DNA of 42,829 bases from a virus, in the IMG/VR virus record IMGVR_UViG_3300037316_000010, positions 1-42,829 of that record; one strand, given 5' to 3'. The notes below the pieces were generated by a model. It ran no database searches. It had not been told where the DNA came from and saw nothing but the letters and a program-made list of their open reading frames with translations. Position numbers and translations under genes: made by a program. Shown here piece after piece: positions 23,096 through 31,936 of this stretch. Positions within the stretch are counted from its first letter, which is position 1. Every line of letters begins with the position of its first letter.

Positions 23096-23352
23096 TGGCT
23101 GACGGCGTACCGATGACCAACGACACTTCATCGACCGGCTCACGACTCCCAGCAGAAATCCCTTGGAGCGGGGCCCAGTCCGGTATCGGGTTAAAGCCCG
23201 ACCTGGAAGGAATCGCCGGGTTGTCCGACGACATCTTGCCCCCGCGCCCCGTCAGGGCCCAGACCAACGACGCCGCCTTCGATCATGGGCTCGTAGCTGA
23301 AGGTCACATGGACGGCGAAGTCGATACGGAGAGGACGATTGAATGGCTATAG
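23095..23352 (+). CDS. Small structural-module protein
   Basis: 85 residues, TGATG overlap with the upstream gene; polar and Gly/Pro/Asp-rich (GDDILPPRPVRAQTNDA type composition). Probably a minor virion component by position. No family recognised. Confidence 0.55.
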   Translation: MADGVPMTNDTSSTGSRLPAEIPWSGAQSGIGLKPDLEGIAGLSDDILPPRPVRAQTNDAAFDHGLVAEGHMDGEVDTERTIEWL

Positions 23353-23750
23353 ATGCGGCATCGCGCAGGCAAGACGGCGTCAAGCCCCTGTCCCCTCAGC
23401 AAGGCTCCGGAGGCTACGACGGCAAGGGAGTGAACCTCCCGACCTCGACGTACGAGAACCCCGGACCGACCGAGAACATCCGCGGCATCGAGCCCAACAC
23501 CAACTGGGGTTGGGAGTCAACCGAAGAGGTCCTCGGGGCACCTGCGACCGTCATCGAGGGCTACACCCGCGACGCTCCGTTCGACGCTCCCGTGAACGCC
23601 CCCTCGGACACCGTGGGCCCGGGCGACCCGGCCTGGAGCGGAGCTGATTCATCGGCCAAGAACACCTGTGCCGTCCCCATCCCTCACGACTCGTTCTCCG
23701 CAGCGGGCGAGTCCTACCCAGCGAACGGAGGGCTCGATGGCCTCACCTAA
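23343..23750 (+). CDS. Small structural-module protein
   Basis: 135 residues starting 10 bases inside the previous gene. Disordered-looking, rich in Gly, Pro, Asn and Asp (GSGGYDGKGVNLPTSTYENP). Unknown; probably a virion decoration or connector accessory. Confidence 0.55.
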   Translation: MAIDAASRRQDGVKPLSPQQGSGGYDGKGVNLPTSTYENPGPTENIRGIEPNTNWGWESTEEVLGAPATVIEGYTRDAPFDAPVNAPSDTVGPGDPAWSGADSSAKNTCAVPIPHDSFSAAGESYPANGGLDGLT

Positions 23751-23988
23751 CATCCCCCAGCGCGACCCCGAATCAGGCGGCGCGGACCAAGCAGGTTACA
23801 CACCGACAGCCGGAGACTCCCAGCCTTACGCCGACACCAACCGATTTGGGACGACCCAAAAGGGTCAGACCTTGAACATCATGATTCCGCAGAACAAAGT
23901 CTCAGACCCCGTGTGGGGCGTGAACGCTCCTGCGGGAGGAAAGAACCCACCACTACCCCCGGACATCCCGGTGACGTTAGGAGAGTAA
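23737..23988 (+). CDS. Small structural-module protein
   Basis: 83 residues from the ATG at 23737 overlapping the previous gene by 14 bases; starts MASPNIPQRDPESGGADQ. Polar, Pro/Gly rich, no hydrophobic core evident. Carries AGGAG near its end that serves the next start (23992). Confidence 0.55.
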   Translation: MASPNIPQRDPESGGADQAGYTPTAGDSQPYADTNRFGTTQKGQTLNIMIPQNKVSDPVWGVNAPAGGKNPPLPPDIPVTLGE

Positions 23989-23991
23989 CAA

Positions 23992-24646
23992 ATGGCTACC
24001 GAAGATCAGGTCGTAGGTTCGGGCGCAGGTTCGACTCCCTCAGAACCTCGACGTGCTGAACCGGGCCTACGACCCCGATATCGGTCCCGCAGTCATGGCG
24101 ATGCAGGCGTACTACGGGGGCTACACCGGCCCGACAACGTTGACTGCCGTCACCGCCCAGTCCTTCCCCGACGAACTCGCAACATCGTCCCTGACCGCCA
24201 CGGCGGGCACGGTCTTCGCGAGCATTATGACGCTCCCCGCAGGATTCGTCCTCAACAGCATCAGTCTGGTCAACGCTGTCACGGCCACGTCAACCCCCAC
24301 TCACCAGTGGGCCGGGATTGCGACGGTCGCCACGACCTCCAAGGTATTGGCGGTCACGGCAGACACGACGACTGCGGTGGTCGCGGCTGACACGGTGAAT
24401 ACATTCGCCTTCGCCGCGCCGTATACAGTACTTACTTCGGGTCAGTACTACATCTTTTTCTGCATCGCTGGCACGACTGGACCGACGTTCGCGGCGGCTG
24501 TAACGCTAGGGGCGCACGGACGAGGCAACGTCGCACCGTTCCCCTCCGGCCCTTGTGCCACAGCCCAGACGACCGTATTGGCAGTTGGTTCGACGTTCAC
24601 GCAACCCACGGTCGCGGCAGCCGCGCCCCTTATCTACCTTTCCTAG
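23992..24646 (+). CDS. Virion protein, probably read through a +1 frameshift at CCC-T
   Basis: The well-placed start is ATG 23992 (AGGAG nine bases before). Its frame reads MATEDQVVGSGAGSTP, then turns into Arg-rich nonsense. The frame that continues as a good beta-rich protein (QNLDVLNRAYDPDIGPAVMA to PLIYLS) is the +1 frame, open from 24017, with only a GTG (24053) lacking a Shine-Dalgarno. Skipping T24040 after the proline codon CCC (24037-24039) joins them into a 217-residue protein. CCC-U is a known +1 slip context. Alternatives are a sequencing deletion/insertion, or initiation at 24053 giving 197 residues. Confidence 0.6.
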
Positions 24647-24660
24647 TTTGGAGTAGCCCG

Positions 24661-25326
24661 ATGGCCGAGCCCTACTACCGGGTTGGAGAACAGCGGGGCC
24701 CGTTCATCGTCACCGAATCGACGTTCGACTTCCTCGGTAACGGGAGGACCCGCGAGTGGGCGAAGGACTCCGGGGGTAACTCCGCGACCACCTACGGGTG
24801 GGATGAGAACCGCGAGTACCACCAAGTCTGCAAGAGAGACGGTTCTATCCTCGTGCCCTACACCGTTCGACACTCACTGACCGAAGAGGGAGTTCCCGAC
24901 TCTGCCTCTTGGGTCTACGTCGGCAATGACAAGTCGGACTACTGGCGAGTTCTGTGTGAGTGGTGGAAGCCGCAGGAGTTCGTCATCATCGAGCACGACG
25001 TGAAAGCCTCCCCGGAAATCTTCGAGGAGTTCGCCGCCTGTCCTCACCTTTGGTGCACTTTCAAATACAATAATCATTCCGAAGAGGACGCCGGGGCGTG
25101 GAAGTACGGGATTCTCGGCTGCACCCGATTCCAGGCGAGGGTGATGAAGAAGTGCCCGAAGGCGCTGATTGACCTGGAGTGGCGATATCGTGATTGGCAT
25201 TACGTCTCTACAGGATTAGGGATAACCCTCCGCGAAGCAGGCTTTGAACCGCACATCCACGGGGTAGTCGATCACCACCGCATGATGGACCTGGGCGGGG
25301 TATCTGTGTTGATGGGGAACGCATGA
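24661..25326 (+). CDS. Glycosyltransferase-like protein
   Basis: 221 residues from ATG 24661 after GGAG. Contains EFVIIEHDVKASPEIFEEFA, then CPHLWCTFKYNN and GILGCTRFQARVM. An acidic EHD-type motif, CPxxWC and LGCTRF recur in phage-encoded glycosyltransferase-like proteins I recall. It may glycosylate virion or host surface structures. It lies in the capsid/tail module, unlike typical DNA-modifying enzymes. Call is moderate. Confidence 0.5.
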   Translation: MAEPYYRVGEQRGPFIVTESTFDFLGNGRTREWAKDSGGNSATTYGWDENREYHQVCKRDGSILVPYTVRHSLTEEGVPDSASWVYVGNDKSDYWRVLCEWWKPQEFVIIEHDVKASPEIFEEFAACPHLWCTFKYNNHSEEDAGAWKYGILGCTRFQARVMKKCPKALIDLEWRYRDWHYVSTGLGITLREAGFEPHIHGVVDHHRMMDLGGVSVLMGNA

Positions 25327-25823
25327 CCATCATCTACGACAGCCCGACTACCACCTATGACAGCGGATCAGTCACCTACGAAGGCAGCGGCGGGGCCTCT
25401 ACGGGCTACGTCTTCACGCCGCCCTTAATAAAAGTCGTCCCGACGTTCCTCCCAGATTCCACGCCGCTGGAGAAATCTCTGTGGCTGCACTTCGAGAACC
25501 GTGTGCGCGGGGTGAACGTTTGGATTCTCTCGGATGGCTCAGTCGTGCAGAGCGATCCCACCCCGGAGAACTCCAACACCGACATGACCGACGTGTATCC
25601 TTGGGACGTGAACAACCCAGCCGCGCCCTACGTTCGCTCCATCTTCATCGACTCCGGAGCTAACCCGCAGGTCGCCACGGAGCACGTCGTTGTCCACACT
25701 GTCTACCCGGTCGCGAACTTCTACGGCGGTTCCAGCTACCCCATCACGACCGCGCAGTACACCCTCCTTCTCAACTACACCGCGCACGGAGCCGGGTATG
25801 CAGATTGTCTGACCCCACTGTGA
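25323..25823 (+). CDS. Beta-rich virion protein
   Basis: 166 residues, ATGA overlap. Tyr/Thr/Ser-rich N-terminus (YDSPTTTYDSGSVTYEG), then an Ig-like beta pattern (LWLHFENRVRGVNVWILSDG). Typical of minor tail or capsid decoration proteins; no named family. Confidence 0.6.
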   Translation: MTIIYDSPTTTYDSGSVTYEGSGGASTGYVFTPPLIKVVPTFLPDSTPLEKSLWLHFENRVRGVNVWILSDGSVVQSDPTPENSNTDMTDVYPWDVNNPAAPYVRSIFIDSGANPQVATEHVVVHTVYPVANFYGGSSYPITTAQYTLLLNYTAHGAGYADCLTPL

Positions 25824-25831
25824 GGAACTAA

Positions 25832-27535
25832 ATGCCATCGTCCTACCCCACGTCTATAGATTCGTTCACCGACCCGACCGCCGGAGAGTTCCTCAACGCC
25901 CCTTCGCACTCGACGCAACACGCCGACGTAAACGATGCGGTGGAAGCGATTGAGACCTTCGTAGGAACGGCCTCCGCGCCGAAGTTCGCGCCCACCACTT
26001 CCCCCACCTTCGTCGGGACACCAACCGCGCCGACCGCCCCGGTGCTGACCAACACCACGCAACTCGCCAACACCGCGTTTGTGACTGGGGCGGTAGCGAC
26101 GGAGGCGACAAATAGAACCAACGCCGTGGCGTTGAAAGCCAACATCGCCTCCCCGACGTTCACCGGAGTTCCTGCTGGGCCTACGGCTGCTAACGGTACG
26201 AACACCACGCAACTTGCGACCACCGCCTTCGTCCTCGCCAACGTCGGCAGTTCGGAGTTCGAGGGAACCTTCGTCTACGACATCAGGAACTACGGAACTG
26301 TCGATCCAACCGGCGTTGTTGACTCGACGTCGGCCATTCTCGCGGCCATCGCTGCGGCTGCGGCCAACGCCCAAGGCGGAGTGGTGTGGCTCGGAGCGGG
26401 CCTGTTCAAGGTGTCCTCCGCCCTGACGGTCAACAGCAACACGATAAGTATCGTCGGGGCTGGGAACGCGGCCACGATCCTCGAACCCACCTCGGCCCTG
26501 AACGGCGGCGTGGTGTTGACGATCCAGATGAACCCCTTCCAGAGTGGTGTCAACTACTTTTCTGCCGGGACGTTCGCTGGGTTCACCATCGACGGGACGA
26601 ACACGACCTCAGCAGTTGGGCTCCAGTTCGGAGACGTGGTGGGAGGTCGCCTCGACATCAGCGTGAACAACTTCCGAGGTTCTGGCGGTATCGGCGTCAA
26701 CTTCGTCAACACCACCAACTGGACCGAGGAGAACTTCATCCGTCTCTACGTCAACCTAAACACAGTCGGGTGCAAGTTCGGACTCGTTGGTTCGGGTAGC
26801 AACTCGTTCGGCTACAACGACATCGACATCTACATGAACCCCGGCGGGGGATCGTACAACGGACAGGTCGGAATCCAGATTTCAACCACCGCGCTCCTCT
26901 ACCACGGCAAGTTACGCGTTAGGGGCAACCTCACCGGTACGGGAGCCATCGGGATTGAGGGAATTACTTCGGGGACGACCTATGGAGGCATCCGGCTCAC
27001 GGATTTCAACATCGCCTTCGAGTGCGCCAGTGGCACGGTGCCCCTTCAATTTCCGAACTACTTCCTGTTCTGCGGTAACGGTGTTGTTGACACCACGGGT
27101 AGTGGAAGCCTGCCGGACTCGACCTGTGAGTTCACCGGCTTCGTGGTCTTTAGCGGCTGGTGGAACGTTCCGGGCTTCACTCCTGGATCGGGGATATGGG
27201 TCAATGACGCGAGCGGGAGTCAGCCCACGGTCGCTGGCGTTCTCGCTCTCACCAACGGGACCGACACGAGCGCGACTGCAACGCCAAGCGCACCGACCTT
27301 CGTCTCGGGCACGGCGTTGCAGCTCAACACCACGCAGGACACCATGCTCTACGTGGAGGTGACGACCGCGGCGTCGCTGGAGATTCAAATGGGCTCAACA
27401 AGTTCAGTGGGGACGACACTCATCTCCACCATAACCGCGGCGCTGGGAATGGAGACGATCCGCGTACCAAAAGGCTGGTATGTCAAGATCACCGGAACGA
27501 TTGCCGACCTCAACATCAACGCGGTGAGTTGCTAG
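25832..27535 (+). CDS. Tailspike/fibre with pectate-lyase-like beta helix
   Basis: 567 residues, GAGGA Shine-Dalgarno. The N-terminal YPTSIDSFTDPTAGEFLNAP segment (about residues 4-45) is shared with the fibre at 27844 and is probably the virion anchor. Then two Thr/Ala-rich fibre repeats (SPTFVGTPTAPTAP, SPTFTGVPAGPTAA, each followed by NTTQLAxTAFV), a pectate-lyase-type start (DIRNYGTVDPTGVVDSTSAI, ~150-170), a right-handed beta-helix-like body and a C-terminal beta domain. Likely binds or degrades a host surface polysaccharide. Confidence 0.75.
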   Translation: MPSSYPTSIDSFTDPTAGEFLNAPSHSTQHADVNDAVEAIETFVGTASAPKFAPTTSPTFVGTPTAPTAPVLTNTTQLANTAFVTGAVATEATNRTNAVALKANIASPTFTGVPAGPTAANGTNTTQLATTAFVLANVGSSEFEGTFVYDIRNYGTVDPTGVVDSTSAILAAIAAAAANAQGGVVWLGAGLFKVSSALTVNSNTISIVGAGNAATILEPTSALNGGVVLTIQMNPFQSGVNYFSAGTFAGFTIDGTNTTSAVGLQFGDVVGGRLDISVNNFRGSGGIGVNFVNTTNWTEENFIRLYVNLNTVGCKFGLVGSGSNSFGYNDIDIYMNPGGGSYNGQVGIQISTTALLYHGKLRVRGNLTGTGAIGIEGITSGTTYGGIRLTDFNIAFECASGTVPLQFPNYFLFCGNGVVDTTGSGSLPDSTCEFTGFVVFSGWWNVPGFTPGSGIWVNDASGSQPTVAGVLALTNGTDTSATATPSAPTFVSGTALQLNTTQDTMLYVEVTTAASLEIQMGSTSSVGTTLISTITAALGMETIRVPKGWYVKITGTIADLNINAVSC

Positions 27536-27844
27536 ATGGCTCAGGAATACTCAACGGTCAATGAATACAGCACCGACACTAACTACGATGGGACCACTGT
27601 GACCACAACGCAGAATCCGACGATGGGATGGCTAGCCGTGTTGAATGACCTGGCAGGAACAAAGAACCTTGGGGAGTTGGCCGCGGCGAACGCTTACGCC
27701 GGGACGAAGAACCTCGGGTTACTGGGAGCATTGAACGCCGCCGCGGGGGCCAAGAATCTCGGCCTCGACGCGGCCTGCAACGCTATCGCCGGGACGAGTG
27801 GGCTTAGCGCGCTCTCAGCCCTTAACCAGAAGGCAGGCGTGTAG
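27536..27844 (+). CDS. Small 15-residue-repeat protein
   Basis: 102 residues. After a Thr/Tyr-rich head, four and a half 15-residue repeats of the form (L/A)NxxAGTKNLGLxxA fill residues ~35-102. Similar repeat proteins (LNxxAGTTGLG type) occur beside tail fibre genes in actinophages. Probably a minor tail component. Confidence 0.6.
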   Translation: MAQEYSTVNEYSTDTNYDGTTVTTTQNPTMGWLAVLNDLAGTKNLGELAAANAYAGTKNLGLLGALNAAAGAKNLGLDAACNAIAGTSGLSALSALNQKAGV

Positions 27845-28977
27845 TGGCCACAAATTATCCGACCTCCATCGACTCCCCCGTTGACCCGGTGGCGGGGAAT
27901 CCGATGACGAACCCGGACCACGCGGGCCAGCACACCAACTCCAACGATGCGATTGTTGCTGTTGAAACCGCGCTTGGGACAACGGGCGCGTTCAATTTTT
28001 TAAAGAATGCCAACAACCTCTCAGACGTAGCCAACCCAGTAACGTCACTAGGGAACCTTGGGGGTGTCGCAACCTCTCTCGTCGGCGCGGCCTCGGGGGT
28101 AGCGGCGCTCTCGTCTACGGGGTCTGTGCTAAGTGCGAGCAGCGGTTCCAGTAACGTTGCCGTCGGGCTCGCCGCGCTACAAACTAACACCACGGGTTAC
28201 AATAACGTTGCCGTCGGGCTCCAGGCGCTACAAGCTAACACCACGGGCGTCAGTAACGTTGCCGTCGGGCTCGCCGCGCTACAAACTAACACCACGGGTT
28301 ACAATAACGTTGCCGTCGGGGTCCAGGCGCTACAAACTAACACCACGGGTTACAATAACGTTGCCGTCGGGCTCGCCGCGCTACAAGATAACACCACGGG
28401 TTCCAGTAACGTTGCCGTCGGGCTCCAGGCGCTACAAGCTAACACCACGGGTTACAATAACGTTGCCCTCGGGGTCCAGGCGCTACAAGATAACACCACG
28501 GGCGTCAGTAACGTTGCCGTCGGGGCCCAGGCGCTGTTAGCTAACACCACGGGTTCCAGTAACGTTGCCCTCGGTCAGCAAGCCGGGTTTGCAACGATTG
28601 GGGGGGTTTCTACTAATGCCACAGTTGCGGGCGTAGGCAACACCTTTACTGGTGCCCATTCCCTACCTGGGAATAACACCGACCCCTCCTATTGCAGCAC
28701 CCTTGGAATGTCGACGACAGTTATTGGTAGCGGCTCGGTGGCCATTGGCACCGACCACACCGGAGCGGGTGCGGCCTCTACGGTTCAAGACCAGTTCATG
28801 CTCGGCACTGCTCTGCATACCGTGACCATTCCCGGCATGTTCCAACCACCGCAGTACACGACCGCTCTCACGCCGGCGTGGGCGGCGGGGCTTAAGGGCC
28901 AAGTATTATTCGATACCACGTTGAACAAACTACGAGTCGCCGGAGCCGCGGCGTGGGAAACGGTGACCAGCGCATGA
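27844..28977 (+). CDS. Tail fibre with 17-residue tandem repeats
   Basis: 377 residues, GTG start (TAGTG overlap). Residues ~4-45 share the YPTSIDSxxDPxAG...NDA(V/I) anchor with the tailspike at 25832. Residues ~103-238 are eight 17-residue units NNVAVGLQALQANTTGY plus one degenerate unit, resembling trimeric YadA-head-like stalks. The C-terminus (TPAWAAGLKGQVLFDTTLNK) is a tip domain seen in fibres. Likely a trimeric receptor-binding fibre. Confidence 0.75.
   Translation: MATNYPTSIDSPVDPVAGNPMTNPDHAGQHTNSNDAIVAVETALGTTGAFNFLKNANNLSDVANPVTSLGNLGGVATSLVGAASGVAALSSTGSVLSASSGSSNVAVGLAALQTNTTGYNNVAVGLQALQANTTGVSNVAVGLAALQTNTTGYNNVAVGVQALQTNTTGYNNVAVGLAALQDNTTGSSNVAVGLQALQANTTGYNNVALGVQALQDNTTGVSNVAVGAQALLANTTGSSNVALGQQAGFATIGGVSTNATVAGVGNTFTGAHSLPGNNTDPSYCSTLGMSTTVIGSGSVAIGTDHTGAGAASTVQDQFMLGTALHTVTIPGMFQPPQYTTALTPAWAAGLKGQVLFDTTLNKLRVAGAAAWETVTSA
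28150..28608 (+). repeat. 51-bp tandem repeats in the fibre gene
   Basis: Eight units of 51 bp (28150-28557) plus a diverged ninth. High nucleotide identity between units (shared AACGTTGCCGTCGGG cores) points to recent expansion or gene conversion. Coding, with no spacers, hence not CRISPR. Confidence 0.95.
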
Positions 28978-29174
28978 CCGACTCCCGAGTAACCCCACGA
29001 AAAGTGCGACCAGTGATATCACTCCAAACCCTCAACCGTTGCGCCGAACTATGGGCCAGCCAGACCATCAGCCCGACAAGCGACGGCTTCTTAGAGGTAG
29101 CCACGATGCTCGACCAGGGACGAAGTGAACTACTGGCGGCGATTGAAGACGCAACCGACGAAGCCTCTCCGTGA
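28974..29174 (+). CDS. Small helical protein
   Basis: 66 residues from the ATG overlapping the fibre stop; MTDSRVTPRKVRPVISLQTL, ends EDATDEASP. Helical (LNRCAELWASQ). Unknown; between fibre and glycosyltransferase genes. Confidence 0.55.
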   Translation: MTDSRVTPRKVRPVISLQTLNRCAELWASQTISPTSDGFLEVATMLDQGRSELLAAIEDATDEASP

Positions 29175-29275
29175 CCCCTCTCTTGAACAAGCCCAGCACC
29201 TTCCCCTACCGGAGGCCGAAGCAGAAACTTCGAAGCCGAATCCGTAACGTCATCTACCTATGGACGGGGTTATGA
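29171..29275 (+). CDS. 34-residue basic mini-protein
   Basis: GTG overlapping the previous TGA (GTGA) and TGA overlapping the next ATG (ATGA). Basic (PYRRPKQKLRSRIRNVIYLW). Perfect coupling at both ends supports translation; function unknown. Confidence 0.45.
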   Translation: MTPLLNKPSTFPYRRPKQKLRSRIRNVIYLWTGL

Positions 29276-29604
29276 GCGAAACCTACGAATCTCACGATGG
29301 TTCTCATTCCGGGTGCGCGACCTGTTTCAGAATCAAATGCTCCAGCATCCAGTTCCAAGGTATAGATGCTGGCCAGCATCGGTTTACCGATAGAGAACGT
29401 GGGCGCGACCTTGAGTCGTATGCCAAACTCCGCCGTCAGGGCTACCAACCGAAGAACGTCTTTGGTTCTAGTGAGATAGCAGCGATGGCGGACACCAAGT
29501 TCGAGTTGGAGCACTCGGTGGTGATGAAGCCTTCCATCCGCAAGGAGATGGAAGCACGAATCGAACAGACGAAAGAACTATTCAACACGGAGCCGACCGC
29601 ATGA
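29272..29604 (+). CDS. Small Cys-containing protein
   Basis: 110 residues from the ATG at 29272, preceded by GGACGGGG; ATG 29260 is an alternative. N-terminal HSGCATCFRIKC could bind a metal ion (C-x2-C-x4-C). The rest is charged and helical (KPSIRKEMEARIEQTKELFN). Directly upstream of and overlapping the glycosyltransferase gene. Unknown. Confidence 0.55.
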   Translation: MSETYESHDGSHSGCATCFRIKCSSIQFQGIDAGQHRFTDRERGRDLESYAKLRRQGYQPKNVFGSSEIAAMADTKFELEHSVVMKPSIRKEMEARIEQTKELFNTEPTA

Positions 29605-31016
29605 GAATGAACGTCCTGTATCCACATTCCACCGTCATCGGTTATGGGCGGTACGGAGTTTCTGTCGCCGCGGCCTTAGTGCGGGCCGGGGTGGAGATAT
29701 TCGACGACCTCCCCAACCCTGAAGAATCAGGCGCGATGAAGTTCATTCCTCACGCCAACGGGAAGTCGGGTGTCTGTCACACGGTGATGTGGCTGGCCAC
29801 GCCCGGACATTACCGAGGGCACTGGGATGGGCAGCGAAGAATACTCGGCTCCATGTGGGAGGCGTCGTTGCTCCCCGAACCATTCCGAGAATGTCTGGAC
29901 AACTTCGACCAAATCATCGTGCCCTCGGAGCAGAACCAAGAACTGTTCGGGAGATATCACAAGAACGTCCAGTACGTCCCGTTGGGCATTGACCCGAAGG
30001 TCTGGCATCCCGTGGAGCGACCGACCTTAGACGAGGATCACTTCACGTTCCTCATCTCCGGCGGGGGACATCGCAAGGGTTCCGAACTCGTCATCGACGC
30101 CTTCAAGAAGGTCTTCGATTCGCGCATCCCCGACGGCCCCGCCCCGAGACTGTTCGTCCACTCCGCGAAAGCCAGTGAGTTCCCGAAGGACGACCGCATC
30201 CATCTCATCACCGGACGACTCACGGACGCCGAAGAGGTCGCGCTGTACTCCATCTGTCACGTCTACGTCCAACCTTCGAGGGGCGAGGGTTTCGGTCTAC
30301 GTCCCTTGCAAGCCATCGCCCAAGGGATGCCGACCATCGCCACCAACGCCCACGGTCACGCGGCCTTCGGGCATCTGATTACCTACCCGTTGGGTTGGAC
30401 GCTGCAAGAAACCCCACCCGCGGCCTTTCACCACGGACCGGCAGGTAGTTGGTGGGAGCCAAACTTCGACGACCTCTGCCAAGCAATGGAGGCCGCGTAC
30501 CTCGATTACAACGACGCCGTAGTCACGGCCAAAGTCAACGCTGACATCGCGGTCAAGACCTTCACTTGGGACGAGACGGCTAGGAAGTACCTCGACGTAA
30601 TCGGACGTGAAAACCTTGAACTTCCTGACGTTGAGCCGATTGAGTGGATGGAGCCCGTCGCTCGCAGGTATCTGGTGCGGGTGAACACCCCACGGTTCTT
30701 TGAGGTCGGGGGTCTTCAGTACATCCTCGAACCCGACAGGGACTACTGGGAGTCGGCAGACGTGAAGCGAATCCTGTTTGACGGTGGGCACTTGGAACTC
30801 TCGTGTCTCCCATCTAACATGATCGTCAACGGTGACAGTGATGGCGGGGCACCGGCAATGACGTTGCTGGAGTCAGGTCTTACGCCTGAGCAGTTTGAGA
30901 AGATACCTGATTACACCGGCTCCGCTGCGTTGTGTCCGAATTGCAGGCAAGTGTTGAACACCGCTAACCCGACGCTCGACCAGATGGAAGCCCTACCGAT
31001 GCCCCGGGAGGTGTGA
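29601..31016 (+). CDS. GT4-type glycosyltransferase
   Basis: 471 residues. N-terminal Rossmann domain with a glycine-rich start (STVIGYGRYGVSVAAALV), then YVPLGID (the usual inter-domain segment) and the C-terminal donor-binding domain with PSRGEGFGLRPLQAIAQG (residues ~225-245), the E-x7-E-like motif of GT-B family 4 enzymes. About 100 extra C-terminal residues end with a CPNCRQ metal-like motif. Predicted to transfer a sugar from a nucleotide donor; the acceptor could be virion protein or host surface. Located among fibre and connector genes. Confidence 0.85.
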   Translation: MRMNVLYPHSTVIGYGRYGVSVAAALVRAGVEIFDDLPNPEESGAMKFIPHANGKSGVCHTVMWLATPGHYRGHWDGQRRILGSMWEASLLPEPFRECLDNFDQIIVPSEQNQELFGRYHKNVQYVPLGIDPKVWHPVERPTLDEDHFTFLISGGGHRKGSELVIDAFKKVFDSRIPDGPAPRLFVHSAKASEFPKDDRIHLITGRLTDAEEVALYSICHVYVQPSRGEGFGLRPLQAIAQGMPTIATNAHGHAAFGHLITYPLGWTLQETPPAAFHHGPAGSWWEPNFDDLCQAMEAAYLDYNDAVVTAKVNADIAVKTFTWDETARKYLDVIGRENLELPDVEPIEWMEPVARRYLVRVNTPRFFEVGGLQYILEPDRDYWESADVKRILFDGGHLELSCLPSNMIVNGDSDGGAPAMTLLESGLTPEQFEKIPDYTGSAALCPNCRQVLNTANPTLDQMEALPMPREV

Positions 31017-31035
31017 AATCGCAACTCTTTCCAGC

Positions 31036-31935
31036 ATGATTCAGCAAGTGCTCCGACGGGTCCAGCCCGGGCAACAGGTCGAAGCCCTGACTCTCAGTGG
31101 TTCTTATACCGCCGGGGCAACGTCCTTCGTCGTGTCAGACCCCGCTGGTACAATCCTGCCGAGTCTTCGCCCCGAGATAGTCATCGCAATGGACCTCGAA
31201 CTCTTCTACGTCCAAGCCATATCAGGTACGACGGTCACCGTAGTTCCGGGCTACCTCGGATCACTCGAAGCCAACCACACCTCAGGTACGCTGGTCTACC
31301 TCAACCCACGCTTCTCGGCCTTCGACATCATGCAAGCCATCAACGACGATTTGAACGACTTATGTTCAGCAGAGATAGGTCTCTACACCCCAGCCTCCAT
31401 CGAAATCACCTACAACCCCGCCACCATCGGTTACGACATGGCCGGAGCGACGAACTTCGTCGGCGGAGCCGGTGGGGTTCTCTCGGTCCAACAGAAGATG
31501 CCCTACCCGATTGGCTACTACGTCCCCATGCCTCGGAGTAAGTGGACGCTGACCTCGATGGCGAACCTGACCGACTTTCCGTCCGGTTACGCCTTACGCA
31601 TAAACGGCGGCGGGTACCCGGGCATGCCGTTCCAAGTGACCTACAAGGCCAAGTTCCAGCCCTTCATCAAGCTGAGCGATGACGCGACGACCGTAGCTGG
31701 ACTCGCCGAGACGATGTACGACCTTCCGCCCTTGGGAGCGATGGTGGCGTTAGTCGCTCCCAGAGAAATCAAGCGCAACCAGATTGACTCGGCCCCCGAC
31801 TCTCGTCGAGCGACCGAAGTACCGCCGGGTTCGGTGATGAACTCGGTGGCCCAAGTCCTGGCGTTGCGTCAACGAAGAATCAACGCGGAGTTCGGTAACC
31901 TCGTTCGCGCCTACGGTCAGCAGGCCGGTCGCTAG
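31036..31935 (+). CDS. Putative connector/adaptor protein
   Basis: 299 residues. N-terminal beta region (LTLSGSYTAGATSFVV, VTVVPGYLGSLEANHTSGTL), then helices FSAFDIMQAINDDLNDLCSA. Directly upstream of the nozzle-like protein. A tail-adaptor (gp11-like) role is inferred from order and size only. An 8-codon mini-ORF (31013-31039) after the glycosyltransferase gene overlaps its start by ATGA. Confidence 0.55.
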   Translation: MIQQVLRRVQPGQQVEALTLSGSYTAGATSFVVSDPAGTILPSLRPEIVIAMDLELFYVQAISGTTVTVVPGYLGSLEANHTSGTLVYLNPRFSAFDIMQAINDDLNDLCSAEIGLYTPASIEITYNPATIGYDMAGATNFVGGAGGVLSVQQKMPYPIGYYVPMPRSKWTLTSMANLTDFPSGYALRINGGGYPGMPFQVTYKAKFQPFIKLSDDATTVAGLAETMYDLPPLGAMVALVAPREIKRNQIDSAPDSRRATEVPPGSVMNSVAQVLALRQRRINAEFGNLVRAYGQQAGR

Positions 31936-31936
31936 C

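Noticed and set aside
24020-24050. tRNA-like T-arm sequence GGTTCGACTCCC
   Set aside because: The stem does not pair well, no matching acceptor or anticodon arm is found, and the bases are within a coding start region.
24041-24390. Unshifted continuation of the 23992 frame
   Set aside because: Arg/His-rich antisense-like composition; the +1 frame carries the protein-like sequence to 24646.
28150-28608. CRISPR-like regular repeats
   Set aside because: No spacers; continuous 51-bp coding repeats inside a fibre gene.
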